A stretch of 45,018 bases of DNA from a virus. Position numbers and translations under genes: made by a program. Shown here one piece after another: positions 21,556 to 29,370 of the stretch. Each line of letters opens with the position of its first letter. Within the stretch, counting starts at the first letter, position 1. The notes under the pieces are model-generated. The model was not told the DNA's origin. It did no database searches and worked only from the letters and a program-made list of their open reading frames with translations. Location of the stretch: IMG/VR virus record IMGVR_UViG_3300044510_000006, positions 1 through 45,018 of that record. One strand, 5' to 3'.

Positions 21556-21903
21556 ATGACAGATTTGAATAAGTTAAGAAGTGAGTTTGAGGCTCAACAC
21601 AGTGACAAGGTTTTCAAGATAGTCAAGTTTGATGAGGCAACCAATGCATATTGCTTACATGCTCATTTGCCACTAACTGAAATTAACCTATCTGCCCTAG
21701 CCGAAATTAATTATGGATGGGATTTGTGGCAAAAAGCCAAAGCTCAGGCGGTGCCAGAGGGTTATGTTCTTTTACCAAGAGTTCCAACAGAAAAGATGTT
21801 CCAAGCCTACGAACGATCTTCAGTCGCACCAATGTCGACGCTGAGTAAAACTGGTTATAAGGCAATGGTTGAAGCAGCAGGTGATCAAAATGAAAACTCT
21901 TAA
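21556..21903 (+). CDS. Hypothetical protein
   Basis: 115 residues from the ATG at 21556 (AAGGAG upstream); the frame is open upstream but inside another gene. The layout, with EAQHSDKVFKIVKFDEATNAY then LWQKAKAQAVPEGYVLLPRVP, is that of short proteins frequent in gamma-proteobacterial phages, where the W..A...Q and PEGYVLVP pattern is widespread. No function is known for them. Confidence 0.65.
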   Translation: MTDLNKLRSEFEAQHSDKVFKIVKFDEATNAYCLHAHLPLTEINLSALAEINYGWDLWQKAKAQAVPEGYVLLPRVPTEKMFQAYERSSVAPMSTLSKTGYKAMVEAAGDQNENS

Positions 21904-22114
21904 AATTACTTGGCTTGATGCTTGCTCTAATTGTGGTTTTGGCGACTATGCAGAAGTAATAACTGAACGTGGCATTGGGTGCTACTTGTGGGATGGGGAC
22001 AAGGTTCAGTGTCCTAATTGCAATCACAAGGGTGAAATAGAATGTGATTCAGCGGTTGCCTTTGTCAATTGGGATGAAGTTGAAGAAGCAAGCGAATCGG
22101 GAGCTGAGGGATGA
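21890..22114 (+). CDS. Zinc-ribbon protein
   Basis: 74 residues from the ATG at 21890 (AGGTG upstream). Two CxxC pairs (CSNCGFGDYAEV and CPNCNHKGEIEC) form a classic zinc ribbon, suggesting nucleic-acid or protein binding. Acidic C-terminal tail. The last bases GGGAGCTGAGGG provide the ribosome site of the next gene. Confidence 0.65.
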   Translation: MKTLKITWLDACSNCGFGDYAEVITERGIGCYLWDGDKVQCPNCNHKGEIECDSAVAFVNWDEVEEASESGAEG

Positions 22115-22458
22115 TTAATCAATTAAAACCAGTTGAAGTGATACGTAACCAGTATGGCGAATGGACACATCCAGAAGTAGACGCTTACTTGAAAAATATT
22201 CTTGGTGATGATGCTGAGTTTATGACCCGTGAGCAATGGGGTGAGTTGAAGCGTCACTTCAATATTGTGACAGTTAAAACTTACTTAGAGTCAACCGTAT
22301 CTCCTGATGAGTTTGATGAAATTATGGATGATGCAGATTTATCAAAATGGCAGCCAATGGCACCTCATGGATTCTTCTTGATGTCTATTTACTATACCGA
22401 AGACGGTGCTGATGCAATTTGGGCTAAGGAGAAACAAGAAGAGGGAGCTGAGGGATGA
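22111..22458 (+). CDS. Hypothetical acidic protein
   Basis: 115 residues, with ATGA overlap on both sides. The segment VDAYLKNILGDDAEFMTREQ and the aromatic part PHGFFLMSIYYTEDG are not recognised. Its last 16 bases (GGGAGCTGAGGGATGA) are identical to those of the preceding gene, so both neighbours use the same ribosome site. Confidence 0.6.
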   Translation: MINQLKPVEVIRNQYGEWTHPEVDAYLKNILGDDAEFMTREQWGELKRHFNIVTVKTYLESTVSPDEFDEIMDDADLSKWQPMAPHGFFLMSIYYTEDGADAIWAKEKQEEGAEG

Positions 22459-22664
22459 GTGAATTAATTCCAATAATCACAGAGCAAGAAATTGACGAAG
22501 CTATAGCCAATGGTGAAAGTTTTTACAAGATTAGAAGCCATGTAGAAAAAGCCATTTTAGAAAGAGCCTTGATTAAGACGAGAGGAAATCAGACTGAGGC
22601 GGCTAAGCTGCTTGCGATCAGTCGAACGGGGTTGGGTGGTATTTTGAAGAGGGTGAATAGATGA
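22455..22664 (+). CDS. Fis-type HTH protein
   Basis: 69 residues. The C-terminal half VEKAILERALIKTRGNQTEA, then AKLLAISRTGLGGILKR is the Fis/HTH_8 helix-turn-helix with its conserved GNQTEAAKLLAISRTGL. The N-terminal part is acidic. Fis-like proteins bind and bend DNA. Position near the end of the early operon, before the terminase, makes a role in the early-to-late change attractive, but that is inference. Confidence 0.85.
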   Translation: MSELIPIITEQEIDEAIANGESFYKIRSHVEKAILERALIKTRGNQTEAAKLLAISRTGLGGILKRVNR

Positions 22665-22756
22665 AGTTTATGGAAATAAATAGCATGTCTAAATCATGTA
22701 AAGTATGTGGAGACCCTATGCCACATGGTTTTTGCTACTCTTGTGTAGGTAAATGA
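22661..22756 (+). CDS. Zinc-binding microprotein
   Basis: 31 residues (or 23 from the inner ATG at 22685). Two CxxC pairs (CKVCGDPMPHGFCYSC) fit a rubredoxin-like zinc knuckle. The start lies immediately after the Fis-like stop (TAGATG) and the stop is one base before the next gene. Too short for family assignment. Confidence 0.5.
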   Translation: MKFMEINSMSKSCKVCGDPMPHGFCYSCVGK

Positions 22757-22757
22757 T

Positions 22758-22952
22758 ATGACCATTGAAGAAATAAAATCTAAATTAATTAAGGGTGCAA
22801 CACATTATGAAATTGATGGAAATGAAGTTATTTCATATGCTAAAGATTTAATGGGTAGATGGTGTTATGTTGAAAGTGAATGGGGTGGTTATCCTGTTCA
22901 TTCATCGGAGCATGATAGGCTTGAAAAGGAGTTAATTAAAATTGAATATTGA
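22758..22952 (+). CDS. GATHY-motif small protein (copy 1)
   Basis: 64 residues. Start MTIEEIKSKLIKGATHYEID shares the I-EEI...GATHY pattern with the products at 22942, 29460 and 31391. After it comes a compact, aromatic-rich domain (WCYVESEWGGYPV). The family is common in Acinetobacter phages; no function known. Overlaps the next copy by 11 nt. Confidence 0.65.
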   Translation: MTIEEIKSKLIKGATHYEIDGNEVISYAKDLMGRWCYVESEWGGYPVHSSEHDRLEKELIKIEY

Positions 22953-23127
22953 AGAAATTAGGAAGAATGCTCCAGGGGGTGCAACTCACTACAAACATTG
23001 GAAATCTGGCGGAATTGATTATTTCAAGTATCATGATAAAAGTGTTTTTGATGTTTGGTATTTAGAAAAATGGCTTCCTTTGCCACATGGGTACTTCTCT
23101 TATCCACTATCAATTAAACCGCTTTAA
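22942..23127 (+). CDS. GATHY-motif small protein (copy 2)
   Basis: 61 residues from a TTG start (GGAG upstream). Start NIEEIRKNAPGGATHYKHWK and end YPLSIKPL match the product at 31391 (start NIDEIKRNAPDGATHY, end YDLKPL). The codons for the final KPL and the stop are part of a terminator stem, as in the other copy, so gene end and terminator move together. Confidence 0.65.
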   Translation: MNIEEIRKNAPGGATHYKHWKSGGIDYFKYHDKSVFDVWYLEKWLPLPHGYFSYPLSIKPL

Positions 23128-23141
23128 CGCGGTTTTTCTTT
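23116..23141 (+). terminator. Terminator overlapping the end of GATHY copy 2
   Basis: AAACCGC, loop TTTAAC, GCGGTTT, then TTCTTTTT. The stem includes the stop codon region of the gene. It ends the early plus-strand operon before the terminase genes. Confidence 0.88.
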
Positions 23142-23144
23142 TTG

Positions 23145-23153
23145 TGTTATTAT
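23145..23153 (+). promoter_or_regulatory. Extended -10 candidate before the terminase genes
   Basis: TGTTATTAT (TG-n-TATTAT) directly behind the terminator and 28 nt before terS. The same nine bases occur before the lysis operon. No -35 box recognised; an activator or modified polymerase may be needed. Confidence 0.4.
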
Positions 23154-23180
23154 TTTGGGAGGCTAAAGAGAGGTTAGGCT

Positions 23181-23576
23181 ATGAGTAATGAAGTGGGTAG
23201 ACCTAGCGGTCTTACACCTGAGCTTATTGAAAAAGCAAAAGAATATTTAGTTAGCGGGTACAAGGAAATTGAAAATATTGTTCCTAGTATAGCTGGGCTT
23301 GGTTGTTATTTGGGAATTGGGCGTTCAACTATCTATGAATACAAGGCTTTAAGCCCTGAATTTGCGGACACGTTAGATGCAATTATGATGAAGCAAGAAA
23401 TGCTTTTAATTAATGGCGGTCTTAGCCAGCAATTTAGCGGGACGATTACTAAGCTAATGCTTGCCAATCATGGGTATAGTGACAAGGTTGAAACTGACAT
23501 AACAACTAATGGAGAAAACATAAACAATCCTACCGTAATCGAATTAGTTGCTCATAATGTCGAAAGTTCAGATTAA
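23181..23576 (+). CDS. terS: Terminase small subunit
   Basis: 131 residues. Pattern of the small-subunit (Gp3-package/DNA-packaging) family: GRPSGLTPELIEKAKEYL, helix-turn-helix GIGRSTIYEYKALSPEFADT and a C-terminal part QFSGTITKLMLANHGYSDKV. It recognises the packaging site and delivers DNA to the large subunit. It overlaps terL by 20 nt. The packaging start site is likely near or inside this gene, which would agree with a circularly permuted genome. Confidence 0.88.
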   Translation: MSNEVGRPSGLTPELIEKAKEYLVSGYKEIENIVPSIAGLGCYLGIGRSTIYEYKALSPEFADTLDAIMMKQEMLLINGGLSQQFSGTITKLMLANHGYSDKVETDITTNGENINNPTVIELVAHNVESSD

Positions 23577-24858
23577 GCTACCACCTAAACTTGTACCTGT
23601 CTTTTCTGCTCAGGATGTGCGATATCGTCAAAGCTGGGGAGGAAGGGGCTCAGGTAAGACGCGCTCGTTTGCAAAGATGACAGCCGTTAAAGGCTATATG
23701 TTTGCTGAAATGGGCGTGAGTGGAACTTTGCTTTGTGGTCGTGAGTTTATGAATACGCTTGCCGATTCTTCTATGGAGGAAATCAAGCAAGCTATTCGTG
23801 AAGAGCCATTTCTAAACAACTATTATGAAATGGGTGAGAATTACATAAGAACCAAGAATAAGCGTGTGACTTACTCATTCTGTGGTTTGCGTCATAACTT
23901 GGACAGCATCAAATCTAAAGCACGTATTTTGCTTAGTTGGGTAGATGAAGCTGAAACGGTTAGCGAGATGGCTTGGCGTAAGCTATTGCCAACTGTACGT
24001 GAAGAAATTGTGCTACCTAATGGTAAGATTGTTTACTCTGAGGTATGGGTAACATGGAACCCTGAAAGACGAGATAGTCCGACATCAACACGGTTTAGAC
24101 ATGAAGAAATATTTGATGATGAAGGCGTTCTAATCGGCATTGGTGCTGAGATGAACTATTCAGATAATCCGTGGTTTCCTCATGTTCTTGATTTAGAGCG
24201 CAGACGAGATCAAGCTAATCTTGATGATGTAACTTACCGATGGATATGGGAAGGCGCTTATCTTGAAATGTCGGAAGCGCAAATCTTCAAGGGCAAATAC
24301 GAGAAAAAGGATTTTACACCAGATCCTCAAAAATGGCATGGTCCTTATATTGGCTTGGACTTTGGTTTTGCTCAGGATCCAACGGCATGTGTCAAAGTCT
24401 GGATTCATGATGATTGTTTGTGGATTGAACACGAAGGCGGTAAAGTTGGTCTTGAGTTAGACGATACTGTTGAGTTTTTAGAAAAGAAAATACCAGACAT
24501 TAAGAAGTATGCTGTTTATGCGGATAGCGCTCGTCCCGAGTCCATTAGTCATTTAAAGAAAAAAGGTTTGCGTAGAATTGCGCCTGTTGAGAAGGGTAAA
24601 GGTTCTGTTGAGGATGGTATTGAGTTTATTAAGTCGTTTAAGAAAGTCTATATTCATTCACGATGCAAAGAAACGCTAAAAGAGTTCCGTGATTACTCAT
24701 ACAAAAAAGACAGGCTGACAGATGAGGTATTACCTATTATCATTGATAAAGACAACCATTATATCGATGCATTACGCTATGCGCTTGAAAAAGTCATGAA
24801 ACGTGGCATGGGTCTTAAAATCAATATGGCTGATATTGAATCGGCTTTCGGAAGGTAA
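23557..24858 (+). CDS. terL: Terminase large subunit (ATPase and nuclease)
   Basis: 433 residues from the ATG at 23557; an upstream TTG in frame is less likely. Walker A is SWGGRGSGKTRS (26-37) and Walker B ILLSWVDEAE (123-132). The RNase-H-like nuclease has GLDFGFAQDPTA (Asp267), VYADSARPES (Asp322) and DNHYIDALRYAL (Asp403). This is the Terminase_3/PBSX-type large subunit that pumps DNA through the portal and cuts the concatemer, usually by a headful mechanism. The portal gene follows after 2 nt. Confidence 0.96.
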   Translation: MSKVQIKLPPKLVPVFSAQDVRYRQSWGGRGSGKTRSFAKMTAVKGYMFAEMGVSGTLLCGREFMNTLADSSMEEIKQAIREEPFLNNYYEMGENYIRTKNKRVTYSFCGLRHNLDSIKSKARILLSWVDEAETVSEMAWRKLLPTVREEIVLPNGKIVYSEVWVTWNPERRDSPTSTRFRHEEIFDDEGVLIGIGAEMNYSDNPWFPHVLDLERRRDQANLDDVTYRWIWEGAYLEMSEAQIFKGKYEKKDFTPDPQKWHGPYIGLDFGFAQDPTACVKVWIHDDCLWIEHEGGKVGLELDDTVEFLEKKIPDIKKYAVYADSARPESISHLKKKGLRRIAPVEKGKGSVEDGIEFIKSFKKVYIHSRCKETLKEFRDYSYKKDRLTDEVLPIIIDKDNHYIDALRYALEKVMKRGMGLKINMADIESAFGR

Positions 24859-24860
24859 AT

Positions 24861-26291
24861 ATGTTTGATTGGTTCAAAAAGAAAGAAGAAGCGCCAAAGC
24901 GAAAGCCGAAATGGAACGCTTTGTTAAATGCTATGCAGGCGCATAATGATGGCGTGGCGATTCAGTATAAAGCGCCTTCTTTGCCTGATGGTGTTGCACC
25001 AGATGGTCATAGCGCTATGGCAATGGATGGCTTTTGCACAGCTTCGCAATATGCGGGATTAGAGCCGCAGTTTTATAGCAACTTTTTGGGCTATCAAATA
25101 TTGGCTCAATTGGCTCAGTCTACTGAATATCGCTTAGTTGCTGAGACCTTTGCTCAGGAAATGACACGCGAATGGGGAGAAGTTAAAGGTGATGACCAGA
25201 AGCGTGTTGATATTCTCATGGAGGAGTTTAACAGGCTAGATATTCGCAATCTTATCCGCAAGCACATCGAGAATGATTACTACTATGGTGGATCTCAGCT
25301 ATACATTCAGATTGAGGGGCAAGAAGATAAAACCGATCTACCTTTATTGATCAATGAGAAAGGCATTAAGAAAGGTTCATTAAAAGGCTTCACGGTTATT
25401 GAGCCATTATGGTCCACACCTAGTTTGTATAACGCAAACAACGCACTAGAGCCTGACTTCTTCAAGCCTAAACAATGGTGGGTTTTGGGTAATAATGTGC
25501 ATCATAGCCGACTATTAACTTTGGTTATGCGCCAAGTGCCAGACATGTTGAAGCCAGCTTACAACTTCTATGGTATTTCAATGTCTCAATTGATGTTGCC
25601 GTATGTACAGCGTCATCAATCCATTGTGGATTCAGTGGCTAAATTGATTACTATGTTTAGCTTGACTGGTATAAAAACAGACATGACGGCAATACTTTCT
25701 GGAACAGAAGGTGGAGCAAATCAACTTGTTAGCCGACTAAAGGCTTTATCTTTGGGTCGAGATAATGAAAGTGTTGTGGCTATGGACAAAGAGACGGAGG
25801 AATTTTTCCAAATTAACACTCCTTTGACTGGTCTTGATACATTGCTAGACAAGTTCACACAAATGCTTGCCTATCCTTCTAAGATTCCAGTATTGAAGAT
25901 ATTTGGAACTCCAACGGCGGGACTCGGTAATACTTCTGATGGTGAGATACGAGTGTTTTACGATTGCGTATCAGCACAGCAGGAAGCGTATATCTTGCCA
26001 CAGATCAAAGTTATCCTTGACTGTATGCAATTAAGCTTGTTTGGCGATATTGATGAAAGCATTAAGTTTGTCTTTAATCCGCTTTATCAATTAGATGACA
26101 ATGAGCAAGCAGACGTAAACTTGAAGAAAGCGCAAACGGCTCAGATTTACATTCAAGAAGGCGTGATTGATAATGAAGAGGCGCGCCAAGCCTTGAATGA
26201 TGATGAAGATAGTGGTTATCAATTAGAGGGCAATGCGCCTGAGCGTGATCCTTATGTTGAAAACGAAAACATCGATATTGATGAAAAATAG
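24861..26291 (+). CDS. Portal protein, DUF1073 family
   Basis: 476 residues. The sequence follows the DUF1073 portal family (for example FYSNFLGYQILAQLAQSTEY, YYYGGSQLYIQIEG, and the late region FGTPTAGLGNTSDGEIRVFY). The portal forms a dodecameric ring at one capsid vertex for DNA entry and exit. It lies between terL and the MuF gene, the standard order. The C-terminal tail is acidic (residues 440-476). Confidence 0.9.
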   Translation: MFDWFKKKEEAPKRKPKWNALLNAMQAHNDGVAIQYKAPSLPDGVAPDGHSAMAMDGFCTASQYAGLEPQFYSNFLGYQILAQLAQSTEYRLVAETFAQEMTREWGEVKGDDQKRVDILMEEFNRLDIRNLIRKHIENDYYYGGSQLYIQIEGQEDKTDLPLLINEKGIKKGSLKGFTVIEPLWSTPSLYNANNALEPDFFKPKQWWVLGNNVHHSRLLTLVMRQVPDMLKPAYNFYGISMSQLMLPYVQRHQSIVDSVAKLITMFSLTGIKTDMTAILSGTEGGANQLVSRLKALSLGRDNESVVAMDKETEEFFQINTPLTGLDTLLDKFTQMLAYPSKIPVLKIFGTPTAGLGNTSDGEIRVFYDCVSAQQEAYILPQIKVILDCMQLSLFGDIDESIKFVFNPLYQLDDNEQADVNLKKAQTAQIYIQEGVIDNEEARQALNDDEDSGYQLEGNAPERDPYVENENIDIDEK

Positions 26292-26293
26292 AT

Positions 26294-27070
26294 ATGGAAA
26301 TAACCCTTGATTCAATAGCACCTAATGCATCCCTAACTAAGTGGTACAGGGAGCAAATGCAAGGCATGATGGATGAAATGCGTTCCGATTTAATTCGGGA
26401 CGTAGTTAAGCCTATGCGGTCTGAAATTGCTATGGATGGCATTTTGGATTGGATGGGACATGTTATTGACGGTTTAGTGAGTCGGTGGCAAGATCGTTTA
26501 GATAAGCTATCGACTCAAGTAGCGCAAGAGTTGGTGAGTAAGGCTAAAACCAACTACGACAAGCGCTTGTTAGGCATTCTTCGTAAGCGTGGATTCACTG
26601 TTAATTTTCGTCATACGCAATACATGGAAGATCAAGCGCAGATTGCCTTAGGTGAGAATGTTGCTCTAATTAAATCAATCGGTAATGAGTATTTAGATAA
26701 AGTTCGGTCTGCGGTTTGGCGTAGTGTCAAGAATGGCTATGATGTTGAATCACTAATCAAGCAACTCAAAGAGATTGACGGCGTAACAGATCGTAGGGCA
26801 AAGAATATTGCAAAGGATCAGACGGCTAAGTTGAATCAGGCCTTTGAAAAGGCGCGCGCTGAAGAGTTGGGGATCAAGGAAGCTATTTGGCTACATTCTG
26901 GCGCATCAAGAGAACCACGTGCTAGCCACAAAAAGGCTAACGGGACAAGATATAATATCAAGGAAGGGTGTTATATCGACGGAGAATTTATCCAGCCCGC
27001 TTGGCTCCCAATGTGCAAGTGTAGAGCCAAGCTTATAATTGAGATACCAGATAACTTAATTAATCAATAG
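26294..27070 (+). CDS. Minor head protein, Mu gpF-like
   Basis: 258 residues. The C-terminal part holds the Mu gpF domain: RRAKNIAKDQTAKLNQAFEK, then LHSGASREPRASHKKANGTR and MCKCRAKLII with the conserved cysteines. The N-terminal half is helical. MuF-type proteins associate with the portal and are part of prohead assembly or are ejected with DNA. The stop overlaps the end of the converging endonuclease gene by 7 nt. Confidence 0.88.
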   Translation: MEITLDSIAPNASLTKWYREQMQGMMDEMRSDLIRDVVKPMRSEIAMDGILDWMGHVIDGLVSRWQDRLDKLSTQVAQELVSKAKTNYDKRLLGILRKRGFTVNFRHTQYMEDQAQIALGENVALIKSIGNEYLDKVRSAVWRSVKNGYDVESLIKQLKEIDGVTDRRAKNIAKDQTAKLNQAFEKARAEELGIKEAIWLHSGASREPRASHKKANGTRYNIKEGCYIDGEFIQPAWLPMCKCRAKLIIEIPDNLINQ

Positions 27071-28005
27071 CTGTAAATTTTAATGCTTTTCACAATGGTA
27101 GGTTCTATTTTCTGAGAATAGAATTTACCATCATTGCCAGTTCTTAATTCGCAATCCTTTGATCTAATGGTTAATACTTTAAAATAACCGTCAGGTAATG
27201 GGCTTTTATTTTCCTTGTGAATCTCATCAATCACATAATCTACATTTGCAATAAGGTTTGACACATCATCAAATAGAACATAGATTGTGGTCAAATTTAA
27301 GCTCTTAAGGAATTTAATCCTGCCGTTTTTCTTGTGTGTATCCCCTCTATAGCCAGTTCCACTCCTTAATTCCAGCGCCACATTTCCAATTAAAAAATCC
27401 AAGCTATACCTACCAACGGCTTTCTGCCATGTATGTTTTATTTTTCTAGCTTCGAATATTTCTTTTATTTCAAGCTCTCCTTTTCCAGTCATATTTTCGT
27501 AAGCATTATTTTCAAGTGTTTTTGCTCTCATTATTCTGCTTTCTTCGCGTTCAGCCTTACCTCTTTTGGCTTTATGTGCAGCAAATGCCCTTAATTTTCT
27601 TTGTTCAGGAGTGAATTGTTTTGCGCTAATATAACTTGCTTCGCTTGGAGTCCTGATATATACGTTATTTTCTACAAGTCTTTGTCTTATAGCGCATCTG
27701 CTAACATTGAGTTTTTTAGCTATAAATAATTCGCTAAGACCACTGTTATACATATTTATGATTTCTTGTGTTGGTAAATTCTTTCTTGTGTTCTTTCCTG
27801 TTTCTTTTGGTATTGTGTAACCCATATTGCGAATTATTTTCGACATAACACTCTGGTGTCTGCCAACTTGCAAGCAGGCATCTTTGAATGTAGCACCATC
27901 ATTAAAGACTAGGGATATTACTTGATTGATTTCTTGATCAGATACTTTATTAACCATGTGTACTCTCGCATGTAATTGATGATTAATTTTATCATACAAT
28001 CGCAT
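27064..28005 (-). CDS. HTH plus Vsr/DUF559-like endonuclease, candidate homing endonuclease
   Basis: 313 residues from the ATG at 28005 or 297 from the ATG at 27957, which has GAGAG upstream and may be preferred. Two HTH-like segments (KDACLQVGRHQSVMSKIIRN and ELFIAKKLNVSRCAIRQRLV) precede a nuclease-like domain: GKGELEIKEIFEARKIKHTW, YSLDFLIGNVALELRSGTG and IKFLKSLNLTTIYVLFDD, the layout of Vsr-like/DUF559 PD-(D/E)xK enzymes (Glu ... Asp ... Glu-x-R). It is the only minus-strand gene in the structural region and lies beside the candidate large RNA. Function as a free-standing homing endonuclease is inferred. Confidence 0.7.
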   Translation of the reverse strand: MRLYDKINHQLHARVHMVNKVSDQEINQVISLVFNDGATFKDACLQVGRHQSVMSKIIRNMGYTIPKETGKNTRKNLPTQEIINMYNSGLSELFIAKKLNVSRCAIRQRLVENNVYIRTPSEASYISAKQFTPEQRKLRAFAAHKAKRGKAEREESRIMRAKTLENNAYENMTGKGELEIKEIFEARKIKHTWQKAVGRYSLDFLIGNVALELRSGTGYRGDTHKKNGRIKFLKSLNLTTIYVLFDDVSNLIANVDYVIDEIHKENKSPLPDGYFKVLTIRSKDCELRTGNDGKFYSQKIEPTIVKSIKIYSY

Positions 28006-28050
28006 TTTTTGAATTAAGTAAAATTGATAACCAATATCAAAACAACTGAT

Positions 28051-28078
28051 TTGTATTTTTAGTTTGGTTTGGTATTAT
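28051..28078 (+). promoter_or_regulatory. Candidate promoter of the large RNA
   Basis: TTGTAT (28051-28056), 16-bp spacer, TATTAT (28073-28078). It lies 45 nt upstream of the divergent endonuclease start, at the beginning of the gene-free stretch. Transcription would start near 28085. Confidence 0.6.
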
Positions 28079-28084
28079 TTGATT

Positions 28085-28620
28085 ATTGATTGAATCCATG
28101 TGCGACATAATCACGAACTATTGGCAATTAAAAAAAACAATGGTCATCGTGTGGTGTGGTATCACTAATGCAACTATTCGCACGTTGCCGATCAATAGCA
28201 CAGCGCAAAACAGATGCTTCCAAGAGCTTTAATCTGTGGCGGAGCTTCACAATACTTGGTTTTATTGGATGAGGCGAAACCTGTGTTTTAACATATAGGT
28301 AAATTGTATATAGCTTGGGGCATGAAACCCCGATTGATGTTTACTTGTATTCTAGGTTATTCAGCTTAGTGACCGCCAGAAAGTGGGCAACTTAGAGAAG
28401 TGAATTCTGATGGGGATTCCTGTTGGTTGCTAGCGTTCACTTCATCTAAGTTTAAATTCAGACGAAAGCACAAACCCGAAAGGGATATTACGTCTTGCGA
28501 AGTGAATCAATGAAAGTGCAATCACTAGCCCTTAAACACAAAAGGTCTTAGCGCATAAGGCAAAATGCAAAGTGTGTTAGTTAAGCCAATAGAACCATCC
28601 TAACGGGTGGTTTTATTTTA
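28085..28620 (+). ncRNA. Candidate large structured non-coding RNA, about 530 nt
   Basis: No credible gene is present in either strand between 28006 and 28699. The stretch begins after a promoter-like sequence and ends in a strong terminator. It is dense in helices: a 16-bp stem with one bulged A (28389-28404 with 28436-28452), GGGG-CATGAAA-CCCC (28317-28331), AGACG/CGTCT (28460-28464, 28491-28495) enclosing a CCC-GAAA-GGG tetraloop, ACAGAT/ATCTGT (28210-28215, 28232-28237), CTTAA-ACACA pairing with TGTGT...TTAAG near the 3' end, and several GAAA loops. GTGCGA/TCGCAC (28100, 28178) and CTATTG/CAATAG (28118, 28193) could form a pseudoknot. Size, position and style recall the large ornate phage RNAs such as GOLLD and ROOL, but identity with either is not shown. 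Confidence 0.7.
28593..28620 (+). terminator. Terminator at the 3' end of the large RNA
   Basis: AACCATCC (28593-28600), loop TAAC, GGGTGGTT (28605-28612), then TTTATTTTA. The T tail on the plus strand fixes the RNA as plus-strand. Confidence 0.85.
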
Positions 28621-28636
28621 TCTAAACTATTTTATA

Positions 28637-28651
28637 TTTACTATTGAGAAT
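28637..28651 (+). promoter_or_regulatory. TTTACTATTGAGAAT element before the accessory operon
   Basis: Exact copy of the early operator element; TACTAT (28639-28644) is the -10. The -35 region is weak (TTTTAT). It puts the operon 28700-31576 under the same control as the early genes, although it lies inside the structural region. Confidence 0.75.
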
Positions 28652-28699
28652 TATATTTAAGAGTGGTATGATTTAGTTATTCAGTAGAAGGGGTTTGAA

Positions 28700-29029
28700 A
28701 TGATTGTGGTTGAAAATAGTAATATTGTTGATTGGGATAAATATCCTGAGTTTATTTGTGCCTTGGTTATGCAGACCACTGAGGATTTAAAAACCATTGA
28801 TGGGTTTGTGTGTCCGAAGGGTGAGGAAATTACTTGGCTTCTTGATAAATCTCCGAGAATCGTTGGTGATGATATTTTTATTGAGAATGCTAAATTAAAT
28901 TGTTTAGGTGGTTTAGGATTTAATGGGCTTTTATCGAGCATTGATCTTCCTGCTGATCTAAAAGAGATCCACTACAAACCTAAGCCAAAGATGGATATTA
29001 AAAAATATAAAGAGGAGTTTGTAGAATGA
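28700..29029 (+). CDS. Hypothetical protein, first gene of the accessory operon
   Basis: 109 residues, AAGGGG upstream. It reads as one compact domain (WDKYPEFICALVMQTTEDLK, VCPKGEEITWLLDKSPRIVG) and is not recognised. The stop overlaps the next start (ATGA). Directly downstream of the large RNA terminator and the operator-like promoter. Confidence 0.65.
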   Translation: MIVVENSNIVDWDKYPEFICALVMQTTEDLKTIDGFVCPKGEEITWLLDKSPRIVGDDIFIENAKLNCLGGLGFNGLLSSIDLPADLKEIHYKPKPKMDIKKYKEEFVE

Positions 29030-29208
29030 TTAACGTAGTTTACTTGGTTTTGGTTCTACATCATGGTGGAACAAGAGGGCAATCAATGGAATCAATACAA
29101 ATACCTCAAGCGAACATGAGGCAATGTGAGATAAACAAGGATGCATATTCTAAAAACGACAAACTAGTTGTTCGTAGTTATTGCATACATGGAGTAATGG
29201 CGAAATGA
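29026..29208 (+). CDS. Small protein, possible secretion signal
   Basis: 60 residues. A short hydrophobic start (MINVVYLVLVLHHGG) could be a weak signal or a buried strand; there are two cysteines (C34 and C53). The stop overlaps the start of the frameshifted gene. Not recognised. Confidence 0.55.
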   Translation: MINVVYLVLVLHHGGTRGQSMESIQIPQANMRQCEINKDAYSKNDKLVVRSYCIHGVMAK

Positions 29209-29370
29209 TTAAAGCGGAAGTGGTTTTTTGATGGTGAATCTATTTTTGTTAATGGCAGAACAATAAAAATAGATCATTTAGATTGGTTGTATCATGTGTA
29301 TGAGTTGGAAACTCATGTTGATATGTTCCAATCATTAGAACAAGCAATTAAATATTGCATGGAGAATTAA
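29205..29370 (+). pseudogene. Small gene with frameshift in a T6 run
   Basis: ATG at 29205 overlaps the preceding stop and begins MIKAEVVF, then meets TGA at 29229-29231 directly after TTTTTT (29224-29229). The plus-one frame continues with DGESIFVNGRTIKIDHLDWL ... YCMEN to a TAA at 29368, with no start codon of its own near the front. Removing one T joins both parts to a 54-residue protein. The next gene has its ribosome site at the very end of this frame, which supports the reading. Sequencing error, real frameshift, or plus-one recoding at UUU-UGA are all possible. Confidence 0.7.

Noticed and set aside
24861-26291. Anti-CBASS nuclease activity for the DUF1073 portal
   Set aside because: Some database names of this family mention Acb1, but that activity belongs to a separate nuclease domain; this protein has only portal features and the portal position.
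28006-28699. Group I intron as explanation of the gene-free structured stretch
   Set aside because: No P7/R-type core sequence is recognisable, no split gene flanks the stretch, and the upstream and downstream genes are complete. The neighbouring endonuclease gene runs in the opposite direction.
28006-28699. tRNA genes in or around the structured stretch
   Set aside because: No cloverleaf with a T-arm GTTCRANNC and a 7-bp acceptor was found here or, on reading, elsewhere in the window; a tRNA search program would settle it.
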